A DNA stretch of 64,000 nucleotides from Bedellia somnulentella (taxonomy: Eukaryota > Arthropoda > Insecta > Lepidoptera > Bedelliidae): contig OY755177.1 of NCBI GenBank assembly GCA_963576735.1, positions 1,798,001 through 1,862,000 of the forward strand. The letters run 5' to 3'. Positions 10,519-21,657 of this stretch are shown here, one piece after another. Under the pieces are notes generated by a model. It was not told the DNA's origin, did no database searches, and worked only from the letters and a program-made list of their open reading frames with translations. The translations under genes and the position numbers were made by a program. Positions within the stretch are counted from its first letter, which is position 1, and each line of letters opens with the position of its first letter.

Positions 10519-11060
10519 GATCCATCCATCCGACCGATTTTCGGTCATGGCGACCACTTAAAAAAAAAAAAAAAAAAAAAACTCCTAATCGGCTCTTCTT
10601 TCATGAGCCCGAAGATGGCTTATGTATCCTATCTTAGCGGTAAATACTCGGGCACATTGTGGGCACGTAAGCATTCCGCTGTCATAATTGTATTGAATGG
10701 CACAGGGCTGTCGGGCTTTCAGTTCATCGCGCTTAGAGTCAAGGTCTGCTTTACGCTGCTCCTCGAAATCACTAACTCGCCTCTGTATAAGCCTGCGCCA
10801 TTCGGGACGTTGTGCTGCCAAAACTTCCCAATTAGAGGGCTCTATGTTGCATTTCTTCATGTGTCGCTTCTGAACATCTTTGTATCGAAGGAGTTGACCG
10901 CCATGCTTTCGCTTGCCCTCCTCGAGTTCAGAATAGAAGATGCGCTTCGCCACTCTATCCTCCGACATACGTGATACGTGTCCGCACCACCGAAGCTGCC
11001 GACGCATCAAATACGCCTCAATGCCACCAACATTGGCTCGTATATACAATATATATATAT
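10519..11060 (-). mobile_element. LINE 3' end with C-terminal zinc finger
   Basis: The minus-strand frame from about 11013 to 10585 reads [20 protein letters not shown], then a basic region, then a C2H2-type finger (CPQCARVF, then H-x3-H in SHLRAH), stop at 10585-10587. It is followed by poly(T) on that strand and a GGATGGATGGATCA tail. This is the C-terminal end of an endonuclease/reverse-transcriptase LINE. It is absent from the right arm of the inverted duplication. Confidence 0.7.
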
Positions 11061-11084
11061 ACAATGATTGCTTTGCATTAGCAG

Positions 11085-11160
11085 CCACAACTGAAGAATT
11101 GGAAATTCTTCAGCCACTTTTAGAACATGAGTGGGAAAAAGATTGTATAATGGTCTAACT
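11085..11160 (-). repeat. A-repeat fragment, left arm
   Basis: Contains AATTCTTCAGCCACTTTTAG; mirrored at 16960-17040. Confidence 0.6.
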
Positions 11161-11579
11161 AATTGACCAGAAAAACGTTTGTATTAACGATATACTGCGA
11201 TATTTTTTACCACATATGATTTAGCGAAATTTCGGTAGTTATTATTAGCATCAAAAATTGGTTCAGGATACTTGGGACTGTACTTAGTAGCGATCAATAG
11301 CTTCTGCCTGCCCTAATGAGTATTCACCCATGCAATTAAGTCTGCGAAGAGTGAAAAAGCAGTGGGTCCACACAAAATACCAGCTTAAATCCTAAAATTA
11401 CCTAAATAAGAACATCTGGATATTGTAAAACAACTTTTCAATGCTATTTACAATTTTGACATTATTCCTTCAAACTGACTCCATTCCATATTCCTTACCC
11501 TGCCTAATCATCAAAGCAAAACAAAAATCTACACATCAAAACGCTGAAACCTATACCACACCATATCATTGATGAGTCA

Positions 11580-11640
11580 TGTCATGTTCAGAAGTATTAG
11601 TACCTCTGCCAAAGCCCTTCGGGGATATACGGCGTGAAGA
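11580..11640 (+). repeat. B-repeat tail fragment, left arm
   Basis: Contains TTCAGAAGTATTAGTACCTC and TTCGGGGATATACGGCGTGA; mirrored at 16203-16268. Confidence 0.65.
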
Positions 11641-11825
11641 TTAGAGTTGAGTTACATACAATAACTGATGCTGCAAGGGAAAATACAGGGCCACCAAAGA
11701 CCTGGACGCATTAAAACATCATGGCTTGACAACCTACCAAAGTGGTTCAATGCTAACCACATATGACCATAATGATAGCCGACCTCCAAAAGGAGATGGT
11801 ACCAAAAGAAGAAGTATAGACAGTT

Positions 11826-12015
11826 TAATTTATTGGACATCTACCGAACATGTTTTTAATCCAGCAAATCTTTCCATTCATGGGTTGTCTGGAAGAGATC
11901 GCTCTTAGTGATAAGACCGCCAGTTGTACTTTGGCTTTTGTACCGATCTTTGTTTTTGTAGTTGTTGTTTTTTTGTGATGTACAATAAAGAGTTTTTATT
12001 ATTTATTTATTATTA
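11826..12015 (+). mobile_element. 5'-truncated LINE tail with (ATT)n, left arm only
   Basis: Nearly identical to 51590-51775 (GTTGTCTGGAAGAGATCGCT to ACAATAAAGAG), ending in ATT repeats. The right arm has the empty site near 16020-16035; TATAG flanks the insertion on both sides. It entered after the duplication. Confidence 0.8.
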
Positions 12016-13585
12016 TTATTATAGCTACAGCGTTGGTTAAACTCTGTCCTTTGGTTAATCAAATATAACCGTACCGAGGGTAAGGACGGGGGCTGTTTTA
12101 TTTGTAAAACTATATATTTACTATGCAACGTTGATAAAAAAACTAATCCTACATTGCCCAATGTAGACCTAAAAAATTAAAGGATTTCTATCAAGTATAT
12201 CCTACCAAAAACATTCTGTAAAAAACTAGCTTTGTCTCGATGGGGCTGCTTGTTTATCTCTAAACAGTAATGAAATCTAGACAAAGTCTTGCCAAGTCTG
12301 AGGTTCCTTACTGCCATTTCTATAGTAAAATGTTTTATAACAATATTTTTTTCAAACATTGTCTACAATTTCTTCAACCCCTATAACTCATTTGATTAAA
12401 TCATTAACATTAATTCATTCATTTTCACCCACCAAAATATTCAAAAACTATTAATATATTCGTCGGCGGGCTGCAGTGTTTTGCGTTGTGATACGTTAAT
12501 TTGCATATCGTGTTCAATAATTGGTACTACAAAACTACGTTGATAAAAGCTGGTGTGATACGCAGGTTTAAAATACAAAATTTATTTAAATTCAATGATA
12601 CGCCAAACCAATACCTAGTGATAGATCAAATTATATTGGAAAAAGTAAAAACGTTCAATTATGTTGGGACTTTTATCCTCATATACATTCTCGTATATCT
12701 CACAATCGTGAGAAAGAGATATTCCCTTATTTGTCCACAATTAAGAGAAGGACCATTTAGCACTTACATAACATTTAGTTTAAATAAAGAACAAAGTATA
12801 ATAGTTTAAATGTTCATCACTGCAAGAACATCTTATTTCAAAAAACAATTTTGTCTGAGATATTTTTAACTTAATCAGCTTAAATCTACCTTCAGAGTAT
12901 TAATATTTAATCGCATCATTCACCACCCACGGGAATAATAAGGAGCAAAGCTTTTCACAAGGCAAGATTATAAAATTCGAGACAAAATAATAAAGAAATA
13001 CGTACATATCATTGTCATCATTCACTCAACTGCTGTGCACTGCCGGGCATAACACGAAACACCACAATCTTCAATAGTAATCCTCAAAACAATCCACGTA
13101 CATTTTAGTATTATAGATCGATTCTTGCTAAGAAGACATTTATGTTATTAATATAAATGTTTGTTCTTCATTCATCAATGTCAACTTGATAGGATGTTGT
13201 TTTTCATTCAAAAATGATATTTTTAAAACACTGTACTGAAGGACCCAGTAATCAAGGTTCTTGTATGTGAACGTGACACCGTATAATAGTGAAATAAAAA
13301 ATAGGGGAAAGCCTTTTTAAGGGTCTAATGATTTCGAGGCATAAGACGTAAAGAAAAATGAAGTAATATAAATAAAAAGCTAAAGTAAGCCTTACTTTTA
13401 TATTATACTCTATTTGAATATTAGTATAAATTTTCATATTTTACATATTAAAGGACGTGGTGAGGCTTTAATTGATTAAAGAGCTATAGTTCATTCTATC
13501 AAGAGCTCAATAATAAATTCATACATAATTTATATAATTTTCCCATTTACCTACCAAAAACGTCTGTAGAATTGCTACTATAGGG

Positions 13586-13925
13586 ATCCCTATAGGGGTT
13601 TCCTATAAGAGACAGCCCGAAATTCAAAATAAGAAATCACTCAGCCAGCCTCAGCTCTTACGAATACCCATGGGTAGAAGTAGGGAAGTGCTATTCTAAG
13701 CCAACACTACACAGCCCATACGCCACATAGCGGAAGCAAAAACTACATACAATTTCTTACAAAACGAAAAATGTCATTGTATACGTAAACAATACCACGC
13801 TCCGTAGATCCGATGCAAAGAAAAAACCTGGAATCAATGAAGCGTGACATTGTACTTCAAAATCAACTATCAAATACTAGGACCTATTGGTGATATTTAT
13901 TTATTTCAGGTCACTATTTTTTTAT
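13586..13925 (-). repeat. A-repeat scrap plus block shared with 26.5 kb
   Basis: 13586-13712 is a badly decayed A-repeat ending CCAACACTACACAGCC. From 13712 to 13925 the sequence parallels 26528-26760 (CGCCACATAG, AAAACTACATACAATTTCTT, AATACCACGCTCCGT, GAAGCGTGACATTGT), so repeat and flank share one origin. Confidence 0.65.
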
Positions 13926-14339
13926 TAGTCTTTGCGATTGGATTATATTGATTTTAAAGTGGTTTCATATTAAATGGTATGGGAATAATTATAAGTAATT
14001 TTATTAATAACCTCGTAGATCATCAAATTATTTTTGCCCCTTTTCGTGCTTATTACATATCACCGCTGTTAGCATATGAAATTCGGATAAAATGATACCA
14101 CTGAATGTATGTATGATAATTTTAGTTAAAGTTATTTAAAAATGCTTTAAAATTAAACGATGGGATCCTTACTGCACCTCTAGCATATAACATCTTTTCT
14201 GCTTAGCTTGTTACAGAAACCATATTAAAAATAAGGTGAGTAATCCGAGCATGTGGTTAATGCATGCCACATAAAATAAAAATGCTCTCAAATGCAACGG
14301 GGACAGAGCAATGCAAGCAGATAAGCGAACATAAACGAG

Positions 14340-14640
14340 CAATTGACTAGTGTCAGAGATTGTCCACGAGGCATCACGTGTGGAGCAATCCCGCGGAGAC
14401 CGGGCTCGTCACGTGACGATCATCCGACGAACTTGCTCGTTCTCGCTGGATAATTCGGTTAGCGATTTTAGTGTGTCAGTAGTGCGATGGGCGGAATGGG
14501 TGCGCGCGCAGCGGCAGGGCGGGCGGCCGGGCAGGCAGTTGCCGGCGGGACACCCTCCGCGCCACACGTCTCTCACTCCGCGCACACTAGAGGCTTGTCC
14601 ACACCGCAGCCCCGAATTATTTTAACGTTTTCTGGCTGTC
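14340..14640 (+). promoter_or_regulatory. GC-rich island, candidate promoter or 5' exon
   Basis: About 300 bp with many CpG and G/C-box-like GGGCGG motifs in otherwise AT-rich DNA, with TCAGT initiator-like sites near 14475. The overlapping frames from 14350 and 14487 have biased composition and no recognisable domain. It may be the unseen 5' end of the receptor gene 16 kb downstream, but no donor joins its ATG in the needed phase. Confidence 0.25.
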
Positions 14641-16202
14641 ACAGTCATTTATCAAACAACCTCCCATTGTCCCGCTCGCTGCGGATCCCAAGATTTTTTG
14701 TCGGACTCACTAACAATGTTTAAAACGGGACGAAATTTATAACGCTTTTTATAAAACGAAGTGCCGCGTGTTCTTATCAAAATAATATTTAAGTAGATTT
14801 ATGACAAAATGTGGTTTATTAGTAAATATCCTACGTGACAATTTTAGAAGTATTTGGGTATAAAATTAAGTATTGTCCAGTTGATCAAAGGAATTGCACT
14901 ACTATTAGAGTTAAAAATACACCATAGACATATATTATACTAAAATGTACGTGGATTGTTTTGAGGATTACTATTGAAGATTGTGGTGTTTCGTGTTATG
15001 CCCGGCAGTGCACAGCAGTTGAGTGAATGATGACAATGATATGTACGTATTTCTTTATTATTTTGTCTCGAATTTTATAATCTTGCCTTGTGAAAAGCTT
15101 TGCTCCTTATTATTCCCGTGGGTGGTGAATGATGCGATTAAATATTAATACTCTGAAGGTAGATTTAAGCTGATTAAGTTAAAAATATCTCAGACAAAAT
15201 TGTTTTTTGAAATAAGATGTTCTTGCAGTGATGAACATTTAAACCATTATACTTTGTGCTTTATTTAAACTAAATGTTATGTAAGTGCTAAATGGTCCTT
15301 CTCTTAATTGTGGACAAATAAGGGAATATCTCTTTCTCACGATTGTGAGATATACGAGAATGTATATGAGGATAAAAGTCCCAACATAATTGAACGTTTT
15401 TACTTTTTCCAATATAATTTGATCTATCACTAGGTATTGGTTTGGCGTATCATTGAATTTAATTAAATTTTGTATTTTAAACCTGCGTATCAGACCAGCT
15501 TTTATCAACGTAGTTTTGTAGTACCAATTATTGAACACGATATGCAAATTAACGTATCACAACGCCAAACACTGCAACCCGCCGACGAATATATTAATAG
15601 TTTTTTATTTTAATATTTTGGTGGGTGAAAATGAATGAATTAATGTTCATGATTTAATCAAATGAGTCTAGGGGTTGGAGAAATTATAGATAATTTTCGA
15701 AAAAAATATTGTTATAAAACATTTTACTATAGAAATGGCAGTAAGGAACCTGAGACTTGACAAGACTTTGTCTAGATTTCATTACAGTTTAGAGATAAAC
15801 AAGCAGCTCCATCGAGACAAAGCTAGTTTTTTACAGAATGTTTTTGGTAGGATATACTTGATAGAAATCTTTAAATTTTTTAGGTCTACATTGGGCAATG
15901 AAGGATTAGTTTTTTATCAACGTTGCATAGTAAATATATAGTTTTACAAATAAAACAGCCCCCGTCCTTACCCTCGGTACGGTTATATTTGATTAACCAA
16001 AGGACAGAGTTTAACCAACGCTATAGCTATACTTCTTCTTCTGGTGCCATCTCCTTTTGGAGGTCGGCTATCATTATGGCCATATGTGGTTAGCATTGAA
16101 CCACTTTGATAGGTTGTCAAGCCATGATGTTTTAATGCGTCCAGGTCTTTTGCGGCCCTGTATTTTTCATTGCAGGATCAGTTATTGTATGTAACTCAAC
16201 TG

Positions 16203-16268
16203 TGTTCACGCCGTATATCCCCGAAGGGGTTTGGCAGAGGTACTAATACTTCTGAACATGACATGACT
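16203..16268 (-). repeat. B-repeat tail fragment, right arm
   Basis: Mirror of 11580-11640. Confidence 0.6.
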
Positions 16269-16410
16269 CATCAATGATATGGTGTGGTATAGGTTTCAGC
16301 GTTTTGATGTGTTGATTTTTGTTTTGCTTTGATGATTAGGCAGGGTAAGGAATATGGCATGGAGTCAGTTTGAAGGAATTATGTCAAAATTGTGAATAGC
16401 ATTGAAGATA

Positions 16411-16674
16411 GCTGTGTAGTGTCGGCTTAGAAGCTGTGTAGTGTCGGCTTAGAATAGCACTACCCCATTTTTACCGGTGGGTGTACGTAAGAGGCGACTA
16501 ACGGACTTGGGGCTTTTTAAGGGATTTTTGGGCGATGCGGTTGGAGACCCATCACCAACAACCTTTGTACTACCATCTTTTCCCCACTCAACTTCCAAAA
16601 GTGGCTGAGGAATTTATTATTTCTCAGCTCTGGCTACCCCTTTTAGGGATTTATAGCCGTGAGTATATGTAGCA
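16411..16674 (+). repeat. A-repeat with duplicated head, right arm only
   Basis: Full copy whose first 22 bp (CTGTGTAGTGTCGGCTTAGA) occur twice in tandem at 16411-16454. The left arm is uninterrupted at this point near 11437, so this copy inserted after the duplication. Confidence 0.85.
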
Positions 16675-16959
16675 TGGAAGAGTTGTTTTACAATATCCAG
16701 ATGTTCGTATTTAGGTAATTTTAGGATTTAAGCTGGTATTTTGTCTGGACCCACTGCTTTTTCACTCTTCGCATACTTAATTGCATGGGTGAATACTCAT
16801 TAGGGCAGGCAGAAGCTATTGATCGCTACTAATTATATTCCATTATATTCCTGATCCATTTTTTGATGCTAATAATAACTACAGAAATTTTGCTAAATCA
16901 TATGTGGTAAAAAATATCGCAGTATATCGTTAATACAAACGTTTTCATGGTTAATTAGT

Positions 16960-17040
16960 TAGGCCATTTTACAATCGTTTTTCCACTCATGTTCTAAAAG
17001 TGGCTGAAGAATTTCCAATTCTTAAGCTGTGGCTGAATTT
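16960..17040 (+). repeat. A-repeat fragment, right arm
   Basis: Mirror of 11085-11160. Confidence 0.6.
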
Positions 17041-17083
17041 CCAATTAAAAGCAAATATTCGTATATATATATTAATAAGTTAA

Positions 17084-17345
17084 TGCCGTGTAGTGCTGGC
17101 TTGGCTTTGACTAGCACTACCCCATTTCTTTCCGCGGGTGTACGTAAGAGGCGATGTAGAGTATCGGGGGTTTGTAGGCGATGCGGTTGGAGACCCATCA
17201 CCAATAACATTTAATAAACAATATTTTTCCTAATCAACTTCCAAATGTAACTAAAGAATTTTCTGATTCTGTAGCTCTTGCTACCCCTTATAGGGATGTA
17301 TAGCCTTCAACTAAAGTTAAAAGCTTAAGAAAAAGTATATGTATG
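17084..17345 (+). repeat. A-repeat, full length, right arm
   Basis: Mirror of 10264-10505, including the unusual GGCTTGGCTTTGACTAGCAC head and the diverged tail TATAGCCTTCAACTAAAG. Confidence 0.85.
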
Positions 17346-17357
17346 TAGTTGAAATAT

Positions 17358-17564
17358 GCCGTGTAGTGTCGGCTTAGAATAACACTACCCCATTTCTACC
17401 CGTGGGTGATTTTTGGGCGATGTGGTTGGAGACCCGTCACCAAAAACATTTATTATTACAATCTTTTCCCCACTCAACTTCCAAAAGTGGCTGAGAAATT
17501 TCTCATTCCAAAGCTCTGGCTACCCCGTTAAGGGATTTATAGCCGTGAGTATATGTATGTATGT
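17358..17564 (+). repeat. A-repeat, second copy in tandem
   Basis: Starts 12 bp after the tail of the previous copy. It has an internal deletion after CCCGTGGGTGATTTTTGGGC. It belongs to the subfamily with CCGTTAAGGG near the 3' end, like 20773-21030 and 34671-34910. Confidence 0.8.
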
Positions 17565-17566
17565 TA

Positions 17567-18011
17567 AAATTATTGGTGAGCACGCTGTCTCTTGTTCATA
17601 TTGCTTATAGAGATACTTCCCATTATAAATTATCTTGTGTGATATTTTATAAAAGGACTAACGTTTCTCCCCCTTGGGAAATATGACGAAGACCGGGGAT
17701 ACAAAAGGTTTGTTTTCGAGCAGTGCTAATAATTGATCACTTGCTCCTTTTTACCACAATGTCAAATTTGATTCAAGAAACAATCTCTTTTACGACTATA
17801 TTTAATCGTAAAAGACTTCAAGAACATCAAATGTTTTAAATAGGCGGCAAACAAATTTATTTTATTTTATTTTTTTTTAATTATTTTTATTAAATGTGAT
17901 TAAAAACTTTAAGCACTTCTTTACACCATGGGGCATTCCTTAATAATCTCTCACTTTATATCATTAACTAAATTCCCAATTTAATTTTAGGTTGTCCTAG
18001 ATTCAACTCAA
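17567..18011. other. Unassigned AT-rich DNA
   Basis: Nothing recognisable. Confidence 0.4.
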
Positions 18012-18362
18012 ACATTCACGTCGTATATCCCGAAGGGGTTTGGCAGAGGTACTCATACTTCTAAATATCAAATAAAAATGTCACCTAGTGTACGTAGTTC
18101 CCACATTTTGCTTGGACAGGTTAATCACGTGATAGGGAGCAGGCCTATCGCCGTTTTGTACGAATACACTGTCACATGAATAAGTACAACTCAGCCATGT
18201 GGGTTTCCTCACGATGTTTTCTCTCACCGTTAACAAACATTATATATAAATTACTCACACATATGTCTTTAGAAAAGACAAATTGGTGTAGGCCCGACCC
18301 AGGATTTGAACACTAGTCGTTTGCACGATAACCGAGTGTTCTACCCACTGGGCTATCACGTG
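18012..18362 (-). repeat. B-repeat, near full length
   Basis: Read on the minus strand it begins with a tRNA-like head: CGTGATAGCCCAGTGGGTAG (A-box), then GTGTTCAAATCCTGG (B-box). The family body follows (AATTTGTCTTTTCTAAAGAC and so on) to a TTCGGGATATACGACGTGA end. A tRNA-derived SINE. Confidence 0.75.
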
Positions 18363-18482
18363 AGTACACTGTCCATGCAAAACGTGGGTACTCTGAACAC
18401 CAGGTGACAAAGTCACGTGATGTTCAGAAGTATTAGTACCTCTGCCAACCCCTTCGGGGATATTTGGCGTTAACGTTTATGT
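18358..18482 (+). repeat. B-repeat 3' part, inverted against the previous copy
   Basis: Runs from TGAGTACACTGTCCATGCAA to GGGGATATTTGGCG. It meets the minus-strand copy head-on at CACGTGA, a shared motif. Confidence 0.7.
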
Positions 18483-19127
18483 TTATCTATACTAATATTA
18501 TAAAGAGGAAAGGTTTGATTTTTTGTTTGTTTGTTTGTTTGAATTGAATAGGCTCCAAAACTACTGGACGGATTTGAAAAATTCTTTCACTGTTTTGATG
18601 CTACACTATTCCCGAGTGACATAGGCTATATTTCATTTTCAAAAAAAATAGGGATCCTTACGTAAACTTCAAAAATGTAACCCAAGGTGTTAAAGAAATA
18701 CCAAAAAAATCCTTACATCGCGTGCGCTGCGAAAACTATTGACAATAGAATGAAATTATGTACTACAATTTTATAGAACACATTATTATCTAAAAAAAAT
18801 GCTCCGACAGCATGTCTCTAACTATTATAGTTATCTCACAACAAGCGTCATTATATAAAATTATTTAAAAATTAAATTAAAATCCTGCTTTAGAAAAGGC
18901 TCTTTATTTGTTCCTATCTAATCCTTATAAAAAACGCATATATTATTTCAGACTACTTCAATACCCTTATTTTACTTTTTGAATTATTCAATTCGAACAT
19001 TCCATTCGAAAGTTATCTCGAATTAAAAAAATAGATAAAACTCCGCTCGATTAGCTATGCATAGTAAGTTGTTGCAGGCGTCACGAAGGGGTACGGGAGG
19101 CTGCTTATCAAAGAGTTAAAGCAAAAT

Positions 19128-19448
19128 TTAATTGTAGCGACTATTATCACTGGCCCAGCAGCCGGTCAATTAGCTCATATACCGAGGATACCGATGATCC
19201 CAACTGATCTGCCAATTCCATTTAAACGGCTACAATTTCCGGTAAAAACATCTTTTGCTTTAACAATTAATAAGTTCCAAGGACAAACCTTCAAATTAGT
19301 AGAGATTGACCTGCGCCAGAATTGTTTTACTAACGCTCAACTGCACGTTGGCCTGTCGCGGGTGGGAGCTCTTGAACATCAATTTATTTTGCTGCCCCAA
19401 AATACAACAACGTCAAATATTGTTTACAGGGAAGCTCTAACTCTATAA
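19128..19448 (+). pseudogene. Helitron Pif1-type helicase, C-terminal remnant
   Basis: The frame at 19128-19448 reads ATIITGPAAGQLAHIPRIPM, then PFKRLQFPVKTSFALTINK, FQGQTF, and a QLHVGLSRV box before the stop. These match the last conserved motifs of the Rep/helicase of insect Helitrons (TINKAQGQ-type motif V, QLYVACSRV-type motif VI). Motif V has F in place of the usual A/S before QGQ. No Rep domain or earlier helicase motifs remain, so it is non-functional. Confidence 0.75.
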
Positions 19449-19530
19449 ATTGAATGGCTTTTGATGTAATTACTCATTAAGAAAAAAAATAAATAAATTA
19501 TATCTAAATATAAATACAAAAAAATATAAG

Positions 19531-19643
19531 ATACATACATATATATACTCACGGCTATAAATCCCTAGAAGGGGTAGCCAGAGCTAAGAAATCAGAAATT
19601 CCTCAGCCACTTTTGGAAGTCTGCTGTGTAGTGTCGAGGGGGA
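19531..19643 (-). repeat. A-repeat, internally deleted
   Basis: Tail and CAGCCACTTTTGGAAGT block joined directly to the head CTGTGTAGTGTCGAGG. Confidence 0.75.
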
Positions 19644-19833
19644 GCGATTATATTTATTATTCTGTTTATGACGAAAACTGACATTCCTGTTATGTCTTCG
19701 ATTTTATACATATACTAGCAGCCCGCCCCGGCTTCGCTCGGGCATGAATTATCATTAAAAAATTTTTTTTTTATTACATGTATTATTATTTGAATATATT
19801 TTTTTTAAGTTTTAAGCTATGTTATATTTTTTT

Positions 19834-20078
19834 GCTGTGTAGTGTCGGCTTAGAATAGCACTATCCCATTTCTTCCGGTGGGTGTACGTAAGAGGCGACT
19901 AACGGTATTGGGGCTTTTAAGGGATTTTGGGCGATGCGGTTGGAGACCCATCACCAACAACCTTTATTTTACCATCTTTTCCCCACACAACTTCCAAAAG
20001 TGGCTGAGGAATTTCTAATTCCTTAGCTCTGGCTACCCCTTTTAGGGATTTATAGCCGTGAGTATATGTATGTATGTA
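19834..20078 (+). repeat. A-repeat, full length, left palindrome arm
   Basis: A clean consensus-like copy from GCTGTGTAGTGTCGGCTTAG to TATGTATGTATGTA. Confidence 0.9.
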
Positions 20079-20246
20079 CTTTTGGAAGTTATGTGGGGAA
20101 AAGATGGTGAAATAAAGGTTGTTGGTGATGGGTCACCAACCGCATCGCCCAAAAATCCCTCAAAAGCCCCAAAACCGTTAGTCGCCTCTTACGTACACCG
20201 ACCGGAAGAAATGGGGTAGTGCTATTCTAAGCCGACACTACACAGC
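20079..20246 (-). repeat. A-repeat, right palindrome arm
   Basis: Inverted, lacking the tail. It begins at CTTTTGGAAGTTATGTGGGG and ends at the head next to the same flank as the left arm. Confidence 0.85.
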
Positions 20247-20469
20247 AAAAAAATATAACATAGCTTAAAACTTAAAAAAAATATATTCAAATAATAATAC
20301 ATGTAATAAAATAAAAAACAAAATGTTAATGATAATTCATGCCCGAGCGAAGCCGGGACGGGCTGCTAGTGTTTATATACATGGCCTAAGAAAAGACAAA
20401 TTTCAACCCTCGCCGCGGGTATTCTACCCATTGAGCTATCACTTTAGCAATAACATAATATACATAAAC

Positions 20470-20715
20470 ATACATAAACGTTCACGCCGAATATCCCCGA
20501 AGGGGTTGGCAGAGGTACTAATACTTCTGAACATCACGTGACTTTGTCACCTGGTGTTCAGAGTACCCACGTTTTGCATGGACAGTGTACTCACGTGATA
20601 GGGGGCAGGCCTATCGCCGTTTTGTACGAATACACTGTCACATGACTAAGTACAACTCAGCCATGTGGGTTTCCTCACGATGTTTTCCTTCACCATTAAC
20701 AACCATGATAAATAC
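20470..20715 (-). repeat. B-repeat, head missing
   Basis: From ATAAACGTTCACGCCGAATA to the CTTCACCATTAACAACCATG block. The tRNA-like head is absent. Confidence 0.75.
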
Positions 20716-20772
20716 CATGATAAGTTAGCAATAACATACACACATATAAACTGTACCGCCCTATACTACATC

Positions 20773-21030
20773 GCCGTGTATTGTTGGCTTAGAATAACAC
20801 TACCCCATTTCTACCCGTGGGTGATCGTAAGAGGCGACTAAGGGTATAGGGGCCTTTTAAGTGATTTTTGGGCGATGTGGTTGGAGACCCGTCACGAAAA
20901 ACATTTATTATTACTATCTTTTCCCCAATTAACTTCCAAAAGTGGCTGAGGAATTTCTCATTCCAAAGCTCTGGCTACCCCGTTAAGGAATTCATAGCCG
21001 TGAGTATACGTATGTATGTATGTATGTATG
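20773..21030 (+). repeat. A-repeat, full length
   Basis: CCGTTAAG subfamily, with a five-unit TATG tail. Confidence 0.85.
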
Positions 21031-21177
21031 AGCTATCACTTTAGCAATAACATACATACATATAAACTGGTTTCCCATAATAGAGACCTAGCCTAGTTTG
21101 GGAACCTCTGCTTAAGTCTGTACTACTGTGAATTTCTCATCAAATAAATGAATTCTATTTTTTTATTTATAATATAT

Positions 21178-21431
21178 TCAGGGCTAATAATCCCTGAACG
21201 GTGTTGCCAGGGCCTTGCAATGAGAAATTCCTGAGCCACTTTTGGAAGTTGAGTGGTGAAAAGATGGTAATAATAATAATTGTTGGTGCCGGGCTCTCTA
21301 ACCACATCGCCCAAAAAACACTAAAAAGCCTACGCTAAATCACTAAGGGTATAGACCCTTAGACTCCTATTATTATGATCACCCACCGGTAGGAATGGCG
21401 TAGTGATATTCTCAGCTGAAACTACACGGTG
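21178..21431 (-). repeat. A-repeat, full length, diverged
   Basis: From CAGGGCTAATAATCCCTGAA to AACTACACGG; it contains a small ATT expansion near 21270. Confidence 0.75.
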
Positions 21432-21476
21432 ACACTTGTGTTTTGCTATAAAAAAACATTAACATAACATAACATA

Positions 21477-21657
21477 AACGTTCACGCCGAATATCCCCGA
21501 AGGGGTTGGCAGAGGTACTAATACTTCTGAACATCAAGTGACTTTGTCACCTGGTGTTCAGAGTACCCACGTTTTGCATGGACAGTGTACTCACGTGATA
21601 GGGGGCAGGCCTATCGCCGTTTTGTACGAATACACTGTCACATGACTAAGTACAACT
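21477..21657 (-). repeat. B-repeat, 3' part
   Basis: Almost identical to 20470-20650 and 35836-36030; truncated after GACTAAGTACAACT. Confidence 0.75.

Larger units (their letters stand above)
10240..13111 (+). repeat. Left arm of large inverted duplication
   Basis: Reverse complement of 14937-17343 over nearly its whole length. In the inner part paired coordinates sum to 28048 (for example 12501 with 15547). The arm is longer than its partner because it has extra insertions: an RTE-like LINE end (about 10519-11060) and a LINE tail (about 11826-12015). A 102-codon frame at 12501-12809 survives in both arms with few changes; it has a LINE-like stretch (ILEKVKTFNYVG), but I would not call it a gene. 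Confidence 0.85.
13112..14936. other. Spacer of the inverted duplication
   Basis: Single-copy DNA between the arms. It contains an A-repeat scrap, a 240-bp block repeated at 26.5 kb, and a GC-rich island at 14340-14640. Confidence 0.6.
14937..17343 (-). repeat. Right arm of large inverted duplication
   Basis: Mirror of 10240-13111. It lacks the two LINE insertions of the left arm but has its own A-repeat at 16411-16674. The outer edge coincides with an A-repeat tail. Confidence 0.85.
18485..20370 (+). mobile_element. Decayed Helitron with helicase remnant
   Basis: The 5' end TCTATACTAATATTATAAAG follows an A; the 3' end is a GC hairpin (GCCCGAGCGAAGCCGGG) then GGCTGCTAG followed by T. This fits Helitron termini (5' TC, 3' hairpin plus CTRR, insertion between A and T). 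A helicase C-terminus lies at about 19125-19448. The right third is an inverted duplication of the 3' end (19714-20370) with A-repeats inside. The middle is mostly deleted. Confidence 0.75.
19714..20370. repeat. 657-bp palindrome at the Helitron end
   Basis: 19714-19836 (CTAGCAGCCCGCCCCGGCTT and following) is the inverted copy of 20246-20370. Each arm carries an A-repeat at the same place (TATATTTTTTTGCTGTGTAG), the right one 5'-truncated at the centre, about 20078. Confidence 0.85.

Noticed and set aside
14350..14723. Open frames of 78-91 codons starting with ATG in the GC-rich island
   Set aside because: Composition follows GC content, no domain, and no donor in the phase needed to join the receptor exon at 30355.
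19714..20370. Palindrome as a CRISPR or terminator-like structure
   Set aside because: It is one inverted duplication of a Helitron end with A-repeats; there is no spacer-repeat pattern.
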